From contig JAEXRD010000107.1 in the NCBI GenBank assembly GCA_023438245.1, positions 1 through 32,459 on the forward strand: a stretch of DNA of 32,459 nt. The letters run 5' to 3'. The notes under the pieces were generated by a model. The model had not been told where the DNA came from. It was given only the letters and a program-made list of their open reading frames with translations, and did not search any database. How positions within the stretch are numbered: the stretch's first letter is position 1; each line of letters starts with the position of its first letter. Positions 6,993-15,185 of the stretch are shown here, in pieces. The stretch comes from Pseudomonadota bacterium (GTDB lineage Bacteria; Desulfobacterota; Desulfovibrionia; Desulfovibrionales; Desulfovibrionaceae). The position numbers were made by a program, and so were the translations under genes.

Positions 6993-7498
6993 TAGAAGTT
7001 GTTTATGTCGCGCTCCTCGCGCTTTTGCTCCACCTCTCCGGCGGCCTGGGCATCCAGGATGCTGCGAATAATCTCCCGGGCGCTCATTTCCGGGTGCTTG
7101 CGCAGGCGCTGGGCCTCCTCGCGCACGAATTTCTGGTGGAAGAACTTGAAGGGCGTGCGGTAGGCGTCCAGGGTGTCGAAACCGGCCTCGCGCTCGCCCT
7201 TGCCAATGCGCGACAGGCCCAGGTACAACTGGGCGTCCGGATAGGTCGGGTCCTTGGCCAGGGCCGACAGGAAGGCCTCTTCCGCCTTCGAATAGTCGGC
7301 CTTGTCGAAGTGGACCTGCCCGATGCGGGTCATCAGGTAGGCGGAATCCGGGTTCCGGGCCAGGGCTTCGTTGAAGTGGGCCAGGGCCTGGGCGTGGTCG
7401 CCCCTGCTCAGGGCGTAGCTGCCCTGGACCGCCGGGGAGCAGCCCCCGGCCAGCAGGCCAAGGCAACAGAGAAGAATCAGGACGGCGATGGCGCGCAT
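6992..7498 (-). CDS. TPR-containing lipoprotein
   Basis: This 168-residue protein has a lipoprotein signal peptide: a hydrophobic stretch, then LLAGGC with Cys20 as the lipidated residue. About three tetratricopeptide repeats follow (~24-104; for example ALAHFNEALARNPDSAYL and AEEAFLSALAKDPTYPDAQL). The C-terminal helix is charged and ends in DINNF. It is probably anchored in a membrane facing the periplasm and acts as a protein-interaction adaptor; the partner is unknown. The start is ATG at 7498, with a strong AGGAGG seven bases upstream. The open frame continues far upstream antisense to mtaB, but that part has no coding character. It is divergent from mtaB with a 69-base shared upstream region. 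Confidence 0.88.
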   Translation of the reverse strand: MRAIAVLILLCCLGLLAGGCSPAVQGSYALSRGDHAQALAHFNEALARNPDSAYLMTRIGQVHFDKADYSKAEEAFLSALAKDPTYPDAQLYLGLSRIGKGEREAGFDTLDAYRTPFKFFHQKFVREEAQRLRKHPEMSAREIIRSILDAQAAGEVEQKREERDINNF

Positions 7499-7567
7499 GG
7501 CGACCTCCTCAAGTGTGGAGGCATTGTGGCGCAAGTTTTCCGGGCCGTCCAGCAGCATGGGATAAGA

Positions 7568-8869
7568 ATGCAGAAATTTCACGTCTCCACACTTGGTTGC
7601 AAGATCAACCAGTACGAATCCGAGGCGCTGGGCGAGGCCTGGCGCGCCAAGGGAATGGTCGAGGCCGAGTCGCCGGAGGCGGCCCAGGTGCTCTTGGTGA
7701 ACTCCTGCGCCGTGACCAGCCGCGCCGTGAGCGACCTGCGGGCCACGGTGCGCCGCCTGCGCAAGCAGAACCCGTCGGCGCGCATCGTGGTCACGGGCTG
7801 CGCGGCCCAGGTGCTGGCCGCCGAGCTGGCCGCCATGCCCGAGGTGGACGCCGTGGTGCCCCAGGACCGCAAGGCCGAGCTGCTCGCCGGGCCCCTGGCC
7901 GATCTGCGCCCGGACGTTGCGAAGGCCCCCCATCGCTTCCCGCCCTTCGAGATCGGGGCCTTCCGCCGGGCGCGGGCGGTGGTGAAGGTGCAGGACGGCT
8001 GCTCGCACCGCTGCACCTACTGCATCGTGCCGCTCACGCGCGGGGGCAGCGTCAGCCGCGATCCCGCCGAGACGCTTCGTGAGGTGCGCCGCCTGCTTGA
8101 GGCCGGGTACCGCGAGCTGGTGCTCTCCGGCGTGAACCTGCGCCAGTTCGGGCGCGACCTGCCCGAGCCGCTGGATTTCTGGGACCTGCTGGCCCTGCTG
8201 GAGCGCGAGCTGGCCCCGCAGTGGGCCGGGCGGGCGCGCCTGCGCCTGAGCAGCGTGGAGCCCGGGCAGCTGGATTCCAAGGCCCTGGACGTGCTGGGCA
8301 ATTCCCGGCTGGTGGCCCCGCACCTGCACCTTTCCCTGCAAAGCGGCGACCCCGAGGTGCTGCGGCGCATGGGCCGGGGGCACTACCGCCCCGGACAGGT
8401 TGCGGAGTTCCTGAAAGGGCTCGAAGGAGCCTGGCCCCGGCTGGGCCTGGGGGCGGACATCCTCACCGGCTTCCCCGGCGAAACCGTGGAGCAGTTCGAG
8501 AACACCTGCGCCTTCGTGCGTGCGCTGCCGCTGACCTACGCCCACGTGTTCCCCTATTCGCCCCGGCCCGGCACCCCGGCGGCGGACTGGCCGGACACGC
8601 TCACCAAGGCCGAGCGCACCGCCCGCGCCGCCACGCTGCGCGGCATCGCCGAGGCCCGCAAGCGGGCCTTCGCCAAGGAGCTTGCGGCCCTGCCCGAGCT
8701 CACCGTGCTGGTGGAGAAGGTCGAGGGCGGCGTTGGCCAGGGCGTGTGCGAGTTCTATTCCTCGTGCCAGGTGACCGGAACAAGCCTGCCCGTAGGTTCG
8801 CTCGTGCGCATGCGCCCCGCGGGGCCCAGCGGGATGGAAGGCGGCAAGATCACGGGAGACGCCCTGTGA
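7568..8869 (+). CDS. mtaB: tRNA t6A37 methylthiotransferase MtaB
   Basis: This radical-SAM methylthiotransferase of 433 residues converts t6A37 to ms2t6A37 in ANN-decoding tRNAs. The N-terminal UPF0004 domain has three cluster cysteines: TLGCKINQYESE (Cys11), NSCAVT (Cys47) and TGCAAQ (Cys78). The radical-SAM motif is CSHRCTYC (Cys145, Cys149, Cys152), followed by a TIM-barrel core (LHLSLQSG, DILTGFPGET). A C-terminal TRAM-like segment ends the protein. The start is ATG at 7568, chosen because MQKFHVSTLGCKINQ is the conserved beginning; the upstream open frame is antisense to the lipoprotein gene. The GCKINQYE signature favours MtaB over MiaB or RimO. It heads the plus-strand housekeeping run and overlaps the next gene by GTGA. 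Confidence 0.93.
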   Translation: MQKFHVSTLGCKINQYESEALGEAWRAKGMVEAESPEAAQVLLVNSCAVTSRAVSDLRATVRRLRKQNPSARIVVTGCAAQVLAAELAAMPEVDAVVPQDRKAELLAGPLADLRPDVAKAPHRFPPFEIGAFRRARAVVKVQDGCSHRCTYCIVPLTRGGSVSRDPAETLREVRRLLEAGYRELVLSGVNLRQFGRDLPEPLDFWDLLALLERELAPQWAGRARLRLSSVEPGQLDSKALDVLGNSRLVAPHLHLSLQSGDPEVLRRMGRGHYRPGQVAEFLKGLEGAWPRLGLGADILTGFPGETVEQFENTCAFVRALPLTYAHVFPYSPRPGTPAADWPDTLTKAERTARAATLRGIAEARKRAFAKELAALPELTVLVEKVEGGVGQGVCEFYSSCQVTGTSLPVGSLVRMRPAGPSGMEGGKITGDAL

Positions 8870-9420
8870 GCATCCCGCGCGAGCCCGACCCGGGCAAGCT
8901 GCTGCTCTCCGTGCTGGCCGCGCCGAACTGGTGGGAGCTGTGCTGGCCCGCGTTCCGGGCCGAGCTGGAGGAGCGCTTCGGCCCCATCGACTACGAGACC
9001 CCGCCGCTGCCCTTCGACCACACGGACTTCTACGGCGATGAGCTGGGCAGGCCGCTTTTCCGCCGCCTGCTGGGGTTTGCGCGGCTCATTCCGCTGGAGC
9101 GGCTGGTGGACGTGAAGCTCTGGGCCAACGAGGCGGAGGCGGAACATGCCCGGCCTGATGGCTCCCGCCGCGTGAACCTGGACCCCGGCGTGCTCACGCT
9201 GGAGCGGCTGGTGCTGGCCTCGGGCAAGAATTTCACCCACCGCGTGTACCTGGGCCGCCGCGTCTGGGCCGACCTTACGCTCATCTACAACAAGCGCGAC
9301 GGCTGGGTCACGCTGCCCTGGACCTTCCCCGATTATGCCCACGAAAACATGAAAGCCCGCTTGACGGAACTGCGCGGGCTGTACAAAACAGCGGTAGAAC
9401 ATCCCCGAGGAGAATCCTGA
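8866..9420 (+). CDS. DUF4416 family protein
   Basis: This 184-residue protein of unknown function has the features of DUF4416: an early LLLSVLAAPNWWEL segment, FYGDELGRPLFRRLLGF, the RRVNLDPGVLTLERLVLASGKNF block with FTHRVYLG, and WTFPDYA near the end. The family is common in delta-type sulfate reducers and other anaerobes. The several invariant Asp, Lys and His residues suggest an enzyme, but no activity is established. The start is GTG at 8866 in the mtaB stop (GTGA), and the stop TGA overlaps the yicC ATG (TGATG). The tight coupling to RNA-related genes hints at an RNA or nucleotide role; this is inference only. Confidence 0.85.
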   Translation: MSIPREPDPGKLLLSVLAAPNWWELCWPAFRAELEERFGPIDYETPPLPFDHTDFYGDELGRPLFRRLLGFARLIPLERLVDVKLWANEAEAEHARPDGSRRVNLDPGVLTLERLVLASGKNFTHRVYLGRRVWADLTLIYNKRDGWVTLPWTFPDYAHENMKARLTELRGLYKTAVEHPRGES

Positions 9421-10301
9421 TGCCCATGAGCATGACCGGCTTCGGCCGGCACGAGACCACCGCCGACCAGTTCAGCCACGTGTGGGAAATCCGCAGCGTG
9501 AACAACCGTTTCCTGGATATGAAGTGGCGCATGCCCAGCGTGCTGCGCTGCCTGGAGACCCGCTTCGAGAAGGTGGTGCGCAAGGCCGCCTCGCGCGGGC
9601 GGGTGGATGTTTCCCTGAGTGTGGAGACGCGCTCCGCCGCGCTTCTGGGCGTGAGCCTGAACGCCGCCCAGGCCGGGGCCATGCTGGACCAGCTGCGCGC
9701 CCTGGCCGCGGAGCAGGGCGTGGGCTTCACCCCGGACCTGAACCGCCTGCTCTCGGCCTCGCACCTCTGGCGCGACGACTCCGCCGAACCCGACGCCGGG
9801 CTGGTGGAAAGCCTGGAGAAGGGGCTCATCGCCGCGCTGAAGGACTGGAACGAGTCCCGCCGCGTGGAGGGCCGCGAGCTGGCCAAGGACCTCACCGCGC
9901 GCTTCGCCACCATGCGCGTGCTGGCCGGGGAGATCGGCGCGCGCGTGCCCGTGGTGCTGAAGGACAAGCAGGCGGCCACAGCCGAGCGGCTGACCACCCT
10001 GGTGGCCCAGGCCGGGCTCACGCTCTCCGAGGAGCGCCTGGCCCAGGAAGTGGCCGTGCTGGCCGACCGCCTGGACGTGAGCGAGGAGCTCACCCGCCTG
10101 GCCGCGCACCTGGACCGCCTGGACGAGGCCGTGGCCGGGGGCGGCGAGGCGGGCAAGCGCCTGGACTTCCTGATCCAGGAGGCCTTCCGCGAGATCAACA
10201 CCTGCGGCAACAAGGCCCAGGACGTCGAGGTCAGTCGCCTCACCGTGGACTTCAAGGTGGAGCTGGAAAAGTGCCGCGAACAGGTGCAGAACCTGGAGTA
10301 G
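9420..10301 (+). CDS. yicC: YicC family endoribonuclease
   Basis: This 293-residue protein has the conserved YicC N terminus (MSMTGFGRHE) and a C-terminal DUF1732 region (GKRLDFLIQEAFREINT, then DVEVSRLTVDFKVELEK). Family members act as endoribonucleases that influence small-RNA and mRNA turnover. The first ATG (9420) overlaps the upstream stop and has AGGAG just upstream; a second ATG three codons in could also serve. The order yicC, remA-like, gmk is widely conserved in bacteria and supports the assignment. Confidence 0.92.
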   Translation: MPMSMTGFGRHETTADQFSHVWEIRSVNNRFLDMKWRMPSVLRCLETRFEKVVRKAASRGRVDVSLSVETRSAALLGVSLNAAQAGAMLDQLRALAAEQGVGFTPDLNRLLSASHLWRDDSAEPDAGLVESLEKGLIAALKDWNESRRVEGRELAKDLTARFATMRVLAGEIGARVPVVLKDKQAATAERLTTLVAQAGLTLSEERLAQEVAVLADRLDVSEELTRLAAHLDRLDEAVAGGGEAGKRLDFLIQEAFREINTCGNKAQDVEVSRLTVDFKVELEKCREQVQNLE

Positions 10302-10305
10302 GGAC

Positions 10306-10596
10306 ATGGAAAAGCAGCGTTCGCCGCAGCGCCAGCGGCTGGTCAGCCTGGGCTTCGGCAATTTCGTGGTGGCGGGCCGCGTCATCGCCATCGTGGACCC
10401 GGCCAGCGCGCCCATGCGCCGCCTGCGTGAAGACGCGCGCCAGGAGGGCAGGCTCATCGACGCCACCCAGGGCCGCAAGACCCGCGCCATCGTGGTCACC
10501 GATTCCAACCACGTCATCCTCTCGGCCATCCAGGCCGAGACCATCGGCCAGCGCTTCCTGGCCGAGGAAAGCGCCTCCCGGCGCGAGGAGGGGTAA
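10306..10596 (+). CDS. RemA-like DUF370 protein
   Basis: This small protein of 96 residues belongs to the DUF370/RemA family. The conserved core reads LVSLGFGNFVVAGRVIAIV and continues to LIDATQGRKTRAIVVTDSNH and ILSAIQAETI. In Bacillus RemA is a DNA-binding regulator of matrix genes. Outside Firmicutes the gene nearly always lies between yicC and gmk, and its role is unclear. It begins four bases after yicC and ends directly before the gmk ATG, with the gmk ribosome binding site (GAGGAGGGG) inside its last codons. Confidence 0.9.
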   Translation: MEKQRSPQRQRLVSLGFGNFVVAGRVIAIVDPASAPMRRLREDARQEGRLIDATQGRKTRAIVVTDSNHVILSAIQAETIGQRFLAEESASRREEG

Positions 10597-11235
10597 ATGC
10601 CCGCCGATACGCCTGACAATCGCCTGGGCCTGTGCCTGGTCATCTCCGCGCCCTCCGGCGCGGGCAAGAGCACGCTGGTGGGCCGCCTGCGCGAGGAGTT
10701 TCCGGACTTCGCCTATTCCGTGTCCTGCACCACGCGCCAGCCCCGCGTGGGCGAGCAGGACGGGGTGCACTACCACTTCCTGACCCGCGAGGAGTTCCTG
10801 AGCCGCCGCGAGGCCGGGTATTTCGCCGAGTGGGCCGAGGTGCACGGCAACCTCTACGGCACGCCCAAGGCCCCGGTTCAGGCGCACCTGGCCCAGGGGC
10901 GCGACGTGCTCTTCGACATCGACGTTCAGGGCGCGCTGCAGGTCAAGAGCGTGTTCCCCGACGGCCTGTTCGTGTTCATCCTGCCGCCTTCCCGTGATGA
11001 ACTGGAGCGCCGCCTGCGCGGGCGCGGCACCGACGCCGCCGACGTCATCGCCCGCAGGCTGGGCAACGCCCTGGGCGAGATGCGCCAGGCCGGGCACTTC
11101 GACTTCCTCATCGTCAACGACGACCTGGACGCCGCCGCCGACGAGCTGCGCGCCGTGTACATGGCGGGCCGCGCCCGCAGCCTCAACCGCCCCGGCCTGC
11201 TGGACGGGCTGCTGGCCCAGTGGGGGGGCGCGTAA
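10597..11235 (+). CDS. gmk: Guanylate kinase
   Basis: This 212-residue cytoplasmic kinase converts GMP to GDP with ATP. It has the P-loop APSGAGKST (~18-26), the GMP-binding segment SCTTRQPRVGEQDGVHYHF, EWAEVHGNLYGTP, and the DIDVQGALQVK motif. Length is typical of the family. The stop TAA overlaps the pyrF start (TAATG), so the two genes are translationally linked. It is the third member of the conserved yicC-remA-gmk cluster. Confidence 0.96.
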   Translation: MPADTPDNRLGLCLVISAPSGAGKSTLVGRLREEFPDFAYSVSCTTRQPRVGEQDGVHYHFLTREEFLSRREAGYFAEWAEVHGNLYGTPKAPVQAHLAQGRDVLFDIDVQGALQVKSVFPDGLFVFILPPSRDELERRLRGRGTDAADVIARRLGNALGEMRQAGHFDFLIVNDDLDAAADELRAVYMAGRARSLNRPGLLDGLLAQWGGA

Positions 11236-11972
11236 TGGCCGAGCTTGCCCCTCAATTGGTCGTCGCATTGGACTTCCAGACCGGGGCCGAGGCCCTGGAC
11301 CTGGCCCGCCGCCTGAAGGGCGCTGCGCCCTGGATGAAGGTCGGGCTTGAGCTGTACGTGGCCGAGGGCCCGGCCATCGTGCGCGAGCTCAAGAAGCTCG
11401 GCTACAAGGTCTTCGTGGACCTGAAGTTCCTGGACATCCCCAACACCGTGCGCGGGGCCGTGCGCTCCTGCGTCGGGGCCGGGGCGGACATGCTGAACAT
11501 CCACGCCGCTGGCGGGCTGGACATGGCCAAGGTGGCCGTGGCCGCGCGCGACGAGGCGGCGGCGGAAAACGACCTGCCCGAACGCCCCATCCTGCTGGCC
11601 GTCACCGTGCTCACCAGCATGCAGGACCCGGACAACCCCATCCTGCGCGGGCGCGAGGCCGGCGACGTGGTGCTGGAGCTGGCGCGGCTGACGAAGGACG
11701 CCGGGCTGGACGGCGTGGTCTGCTCCGCCCGGGAGGCCGGGGCCGTGAAGCAGGCCTGCGGGCGGGACTTCCTGTGCCTCACGCCGGGCATCCGCGTGCC
11801 GGATCCCAACGCGCCCATCTCATCGCAGGGTGACGACCAGCGCCGCGTCATGACCCCGGAAGCCGCCGTGGCTGCCGGTTCCGACTATCTCGTGGTGGGC
11901 AGGCCCATCACCAGAGCTGCCGACCCCGTGGCCGCCGCCCGGGCCATCCTGGCGCGCATGGCGGGGGCGTAA
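11235..11972 (+). CDS. pyrF: Orotidine 5'-phosphate decarboxylase
   Basis: This enzyme (245 residues) decarboxylates OMP to UMP, the final step of de novo pyrimidine synthesis. The N terminus LVVALDFQTG holds the first active-site Asp. MKVGLELY supplies the substrate-binding Lys. The catalytic DLKFLDIPNTV (Asp62, Lys64, Asp67) keeps the DxKxxD pattern, with Leu where many homologues have His. VVGRPITRA binds phosphate near the C terminus. The start is ATG at 11235, fused to the gmk stop. An in-frame ATG five codons upstream exists but lies inside gmk and lacks the conserved beginning. Confidence 0.95.
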   Translation: MAELAPQLVVALDFQTGAEALDLARRLKGAAPWMKVGLELYVAEGPAIVRELKKLGYKVFVDLKFLDIPNTVRGAVRSCVGAGADMLNIHAAGGLDMAKVAVAARDEAAAENDLPERPILLAVTVLTSMQDPDNPILRGREAGDVVLELARLTKDAGLDGVVCSAREAGAVKQACGRDFLCLTPGIRVPDPNAPISSQGDDQRRVMTPEAAVAAGSDYLVVGRPITRAADPVAAARAILARMAGA

Positions 11973-11979
11973 GGCTCCC

Positions 11980-13776
11980 ATGCCCGCCAACTGGAAACTG
12001 CTCTCCGACGCGCCCGTTCCGCCCACCATCGGCACGCTGGCCGAGGACCTGGGCATCACCCGCGTCATCGCCGAGGTGCTCTGGCGGCGCGGCTACCAGA
12101 GCGCCCAGGACATGGACCGCTTCCTCTCGCCCGGCCTGCGCCACCTCTCCCGGCCCGAGGCCATCCCCGGCCTGGAACAGGCGGCCAAAGTGCTGGCCCG
12201 TGAGATCGAGCGCGGGGCCACCTTCTGCGTCTGGGGCGACTACGACGTGGACGGCATCACCTCCACCGCGCTGGTGAAGGACTTCTTCCTGCAGCGCCTG
12301 GGGCCGGAGGCCGCCCCGCTGGACAACTCCGGGCGCTTCCGCCACTACCTGCCCAACCGCGTGGACGACGGATACGGCCTCAACGTGGAGGGCATTGAGC
12401 AGCTGGCGCGCGAGGGCGTGAACCTGCTGCTCACCGTGGACTGCGGCATCAGCGCCGTGGCCGAGGTGGCCCGCGCCCGCGAGCTGGGCATGACCGTGGT
12501 GGTGAGCGACCACCATATGCCCCCGGGCGAGCTGCCCGCCGCCCACGCCGTGTGCGACCCGCGCCTGTGCGGCGGAAATTGCGGCGAGAACTGCACGCGG
12601 CTGTGCGAGCTGGCGGGCGTGGGCGTGGCCTTCATGCTCATGGCCGCGCTGAACCGCCTGCTGCCCGGCGAGCCGGTGGACATGCGCCAGTTCCTGGACC
12701 TGGTGGCCCTGGGCACCATCGCCGATGTGGTGGATTTGACCGGCCAGAACCGCATCCTGGTCAAGAACGGGCTTCTGCTCATCAAGGAGGCCAGGCGCCC
12801 CGGCATCGCCTCGCTCAAGGTCTACAGCGGCTACGACAAGCTGGCCGAGCTGGGCGCCGGGCAGATCGGCTTCGGCCTGGCCCCGCGCATCAACGCCGCC
12901 GGGCGCATGGCCGACCCCGGCGTGGCCCTGGAACTTTTGCTGGCCCGCGACATGGACCAGGCCAATCCTCTGGCCTCGCTGCTGGACGGGCTCAACGCCC
13001 AGCGCCGCAGCGAGGAGCAGGGCATCCTGGAAGAAGCCCTGGCCCAGGCCGAGGAACAGAAGCACCGCCTGGGGCTGGTGCTGGCCGCCGAGCACTGGCA
13101 TCCCGGCGTCATCGGCATCGTGGCCTCCCGCGTGGTGGAGCGCCACTACAAGCCCGTGCTCATGCTCTGCCGCGAGGGGGACGACACCCAGCCCGGCGGC
13201 GGCCACTGGAAGGGCTCGGGCCGCAGCATCGCGGAGTTCGACCTGCACGAGGGGCTCTCCGGCCTGGAGAGCCTGTTCCTGGGCTACGGCGGCCACAAGC
13301 AGGCCGCCGGGCTGTCCATGCCCATGGAGAACCTGGAGGCCCTGCGCGAGGGCTTCCACCTGGCCGTGGAGGCGGCGGTGGGCTCCGCGCCGCTCACCCC
13401 CACGCTCAAGCTGGACCGCGAGCTGGCCTTCGGCGACATCACCCACACGCTGCTCAAGGAGCTGGAGCTGCTCCAGCCCTTCGGCATGGGCAACCCGGAG
13501 CCGCTGTTCGTCTCCCCGCCGGTGAAGGTGAAGGACTACCGCGTGTTCGGCAAGGACCACGTGAAGCTCACCCTGGCCGAGCAGGTGGAGGGAGCCGCTG
13601 GTGGTTCCGGCCCGGGCCGCCCCGGCGCGCTGCTGCCCGCCAAGGCCTGGCGCATGGCCGAGAAGCTCACCCGCGAGGTGCACGGCAAGCTCATGCGCTT
13701 CGCCTTCACCCCGCGCATCGACCGGTTCGACGGCATCCCCAAAATCGAGTTGCAGGTGCGTGACTGGGAGGGCTAG
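11980..13776 (+). CDS. recJ: Single-stranded-DNA-specific exonuclease RecJ
   Basis: RecJ degrades single-stranded DNA 5' to 3' in recombination and mismatch repair. The 598 residues include DHH-phosphoesterase motifs WGDYDVDGITS (DYDVDG 87-92) and VSDHH (177-179), then LGTIADVVDL, PRINAAGRM and the DHHA1 glycine-rich GYGGHKQAAGLS. A C-terminal OB-like domain follows. Residues 192-209 carry five cysteines spaced C-X4-C-X3-C-X3-C-X3-C just before LAGVGVAF. That Cys cluster is not part of the RecJ catalytic signature and might bind metal. The start is ATG at 11980, seven bases after pyrF. It is the last gene of the plus-strand run, followed by a bidirectional terminator. Confidence 0.93.
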   Translation: MPANWKLLSDAPVPPTIGTLAEDLGITRVIAEVLWRRGYQSAQDMDRFLSPGLRHLSRPEAIPGLEQAAKVLAREIERGATFCVWGDYDVDGITSTALVKDFFLQRLGPEAAPLDNSGRFRHYLPNRVDDGYGLNVEGIEQLAREGVNLLLTVDCGISAVAEVARARELGMTVVVSDHHMPPGELPAAHAVCDPRLCGGNCGENCTRLCELAGVGVAFMLMAALNRLLPGEPVDMRQFLDLVALGTIADVVDLTGQNRILVKNGLLLIKEARRPGIASLKVYSGYDKLAELGAGQIGFGLAPRINAAGRMADPGVALELLLARDMDQANPLASLLDGLNAQRRSEEQGILEEALAQAEEQKHRLGLVLAAEHWHPGVIGIVASRVVERHYKPVLMLCREGDDTQPGGGHWKGSGRSIAEFDLHEGLSGLESLFLGYGGHKQAAGLSMPMENLEALREGFHLAVEAAVGSAPLTPTLKLDRELAFGDITHTLLKELELLQPFGMGNPEPLFVSPPVKVKDYRVFGKDHVKLTLAEQVEGAAGGSGPGRPGALLPAKAWRMAEKLTREVHGKLMRFAFTPRIDRFDGIPKIELQVRDWEG

Positions 13777-13909
13777 GGCATTTTCCCCCGGGCATCGTCA
13801 TGAGCCGGTTCGGGCCCAGACCTGTGCCGTAACCCCTTGCCAGGGAACAAACTTCGTCATCTGATAAACGGCCCTGGTACCGGCTCCCCCCTTCGGCACC
13901 AAAAGAACC

Positions 13910-13935
13910 GGCCGCAATCCGCAAGGATCGCGGCC
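13910..13935. terminator. Bidirectional terminator with GCAA tetraloop
   Basis: The stem GGCCGCAATCC (13910-13920) pairs with GGATCGCGGCC (13925-13935) with a single mismatch and a GCAA (GNRA-type) tetraloop. It is followed by GTTTCATTTC on the plus strand and by GGTTCTTTT on the minus strand, so it can end both recJ and the convergent HD-GYP gene. The rest of the 245-base gap (13777-14021) shows no gene. Confidence 0.7.
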
Positions 13936-14021
13936 CGTTTCATTTCCCGCCCCGCCAGCCTGGAAGCCCTCGGAACGCCCGCCAGCGGCCCAAGTTCAGC
14001 CAACGGGTCCATATGGGCGCA

Positions 14022-15185
14022 TCAGTCACTCCAACGCTGCTTGAGGAAGAGGATGGTGCGGAGGCTCTCAAAGAAGGCGGCGACCACCTCTGGATCAAAG
14101 GCTTTGCCGGCCCCGGAACGGATGATTCGCTGGCATTCCTCCTCGGGGAGCGATTCCTTGTAGGGCCGGTGGCTGCCCACCGCGTCGTAGACATCCACGA
14201 CTGAGACAATGCGGGCCTCCAGCGGGATATCCTCTTGAGCCAACCCGCATGGATACCCTGTCCCATCCCACCGTTCATGATGTGCCAGGGCGATTGCCTG
14301 CGCGGCAGGCACCAGTTGGGCGCGCGTCTCCCATTGTTTCAAGCTGGTGAGCAGCGAGCAGAAATCCTTTCCCGGGTGGGTCTCCATGAGCATGTCATGC
14401 TGAGGCTGGTTCAGGATCATGCACCCGTACTCGCAGTGCTTGCGCATCACCGTCCACTCATCGGGAGTGAGCGGGCCAGGCTTCAGCAGGATTGCGTCGG
14501 GTATGCCGATCTTGCCGATGTCATGGAGTGGAGCGGCTTCCTTCATCAAGTCCACACGGGCGGAGTCCAGCCCAAGGGCCCGGCCAACGGCCGCGCACAT
14601 CTCGCCCACGCGGATGACGTGCCGCCCCGTTTCGTTGTCGCGGTACTCCGCCGCCTTGCCCAGGCTGAACAGGATCTGCCGACGGGTTTCCACCAGCTCC
14701 GCTGTCCGCGCCTTCACCAACTCTTCCAGGTTGTGCTGGTAGTTACGGTTTTCCTGCAGCAACCGGGCGCGCTCAAGCACGCGCGAAAGGGTATGCTCCA
14801 CCACATCGAGCCGGGAAATTGGCTTGGTGATGTAGTCCCAGGCTCCAAGGCGAATGGCTTCCATGGCCTTGTCCACCGTACCAACCCCGGAAACCACGAT
14901 GATGGGCAGCTCTGGCGCCCTGTCCCTGGCCATGCGGATGAAGGTGTAGCCGTCCATCACGGGCATGTTCAGGTCCACCATGGCCACGTCTGGCGCGAAG
15001 GATTCAAGGGCCGCCAGCCCCTCGACCCCGTTCGCGGCCATGAATGTCTGGTGGCCCATGTCATCCAGGTAGTCCGCCAGGGTGCGGCGCAGCATGGGTT
15101 CGTCATCGATGACGAGTACCCGGGCGGCCTCGGCCTGGACACCGGGCGGCTCCGACCGGTTAGAGGAGGGCGGCGTCAATGGCAC
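14022..15185 (-). CDS. Response regulator with HD-GYP c-di-GMP phosphodiesterase domain
   Basis: This 387-residue regulator has an N-terminal receiver (~22-135; acidic pair IDDE, phosphoacceptor Asp71 in VDLNMP, Lys121 in ITKP), a coiled-coil linker (~138-172) and an HD-GYP domain (~175-385). Catalytic motifs are complete: HDIGKIG (His221, Asp222), HHERWDGTGYP (302-312) and DVYDA. It should hydrolyse c-di-GMP under control of phosphorylation. About 30 extra residues (~258-290) separate the MRKH helix from the HHE motif. The start is uncertain. GTG at 15185 has GGGGGA eight bases upstream and overlaps the preceding receiver gene by 26 bases; a GTG at 15227 is the alternative. It is the last gene of the minus-strand signalling block. 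Confidence 0.9.
   Translation of the reverse strand: MPLTPPSSNRSEPPGVQAEAARVLVIDDEPMLRRTLADYLDDMGHQTFMAANGVEGLAALESFAPDVAMVDLNMPVMDGYTFIRMARDRAPELPIIVVSGVGTVDKAMEAIRLGAWDYITKPISRLDVVEHTLSRVLERARLLQENRNYQHNLEELVKARTAELVETRRQILFSLGKAAEYRDNETGRHVIRVGEMCAAVGRALGLDSARVDLMKEAAPLHDIGKIGIPDAILLKPGPLTPDEWTVMRKHCEYGCMILNQPQHDMLMETHPGKDFCSLLTSLKQWETRAQLVPAAQAIALAHHERWDGTGYPCGLAQEDIPLEARIVSVVDVYDAVGSHRPYKESLPEEECQRIIRSGAGKAFDPEVVAAFFESLRTILFLKQRWSD

Noticed and set aside
7499..8545. N-terminal extension of the TPR lipoprotein to a start at 8545
   Set aside because: It is antisense to mtaB. The ATG at 7498 has an excellent ribosome binding site followed directly by a lipoprotein signal peptide.
13777..13909. 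Possible tRNA or small RNA after recJ (GGTTCGGGCCC resembling a T-loop)
   Set aside because: No acceptor stem, anticodon arm or CCA-compatible fold could be assembled around it.
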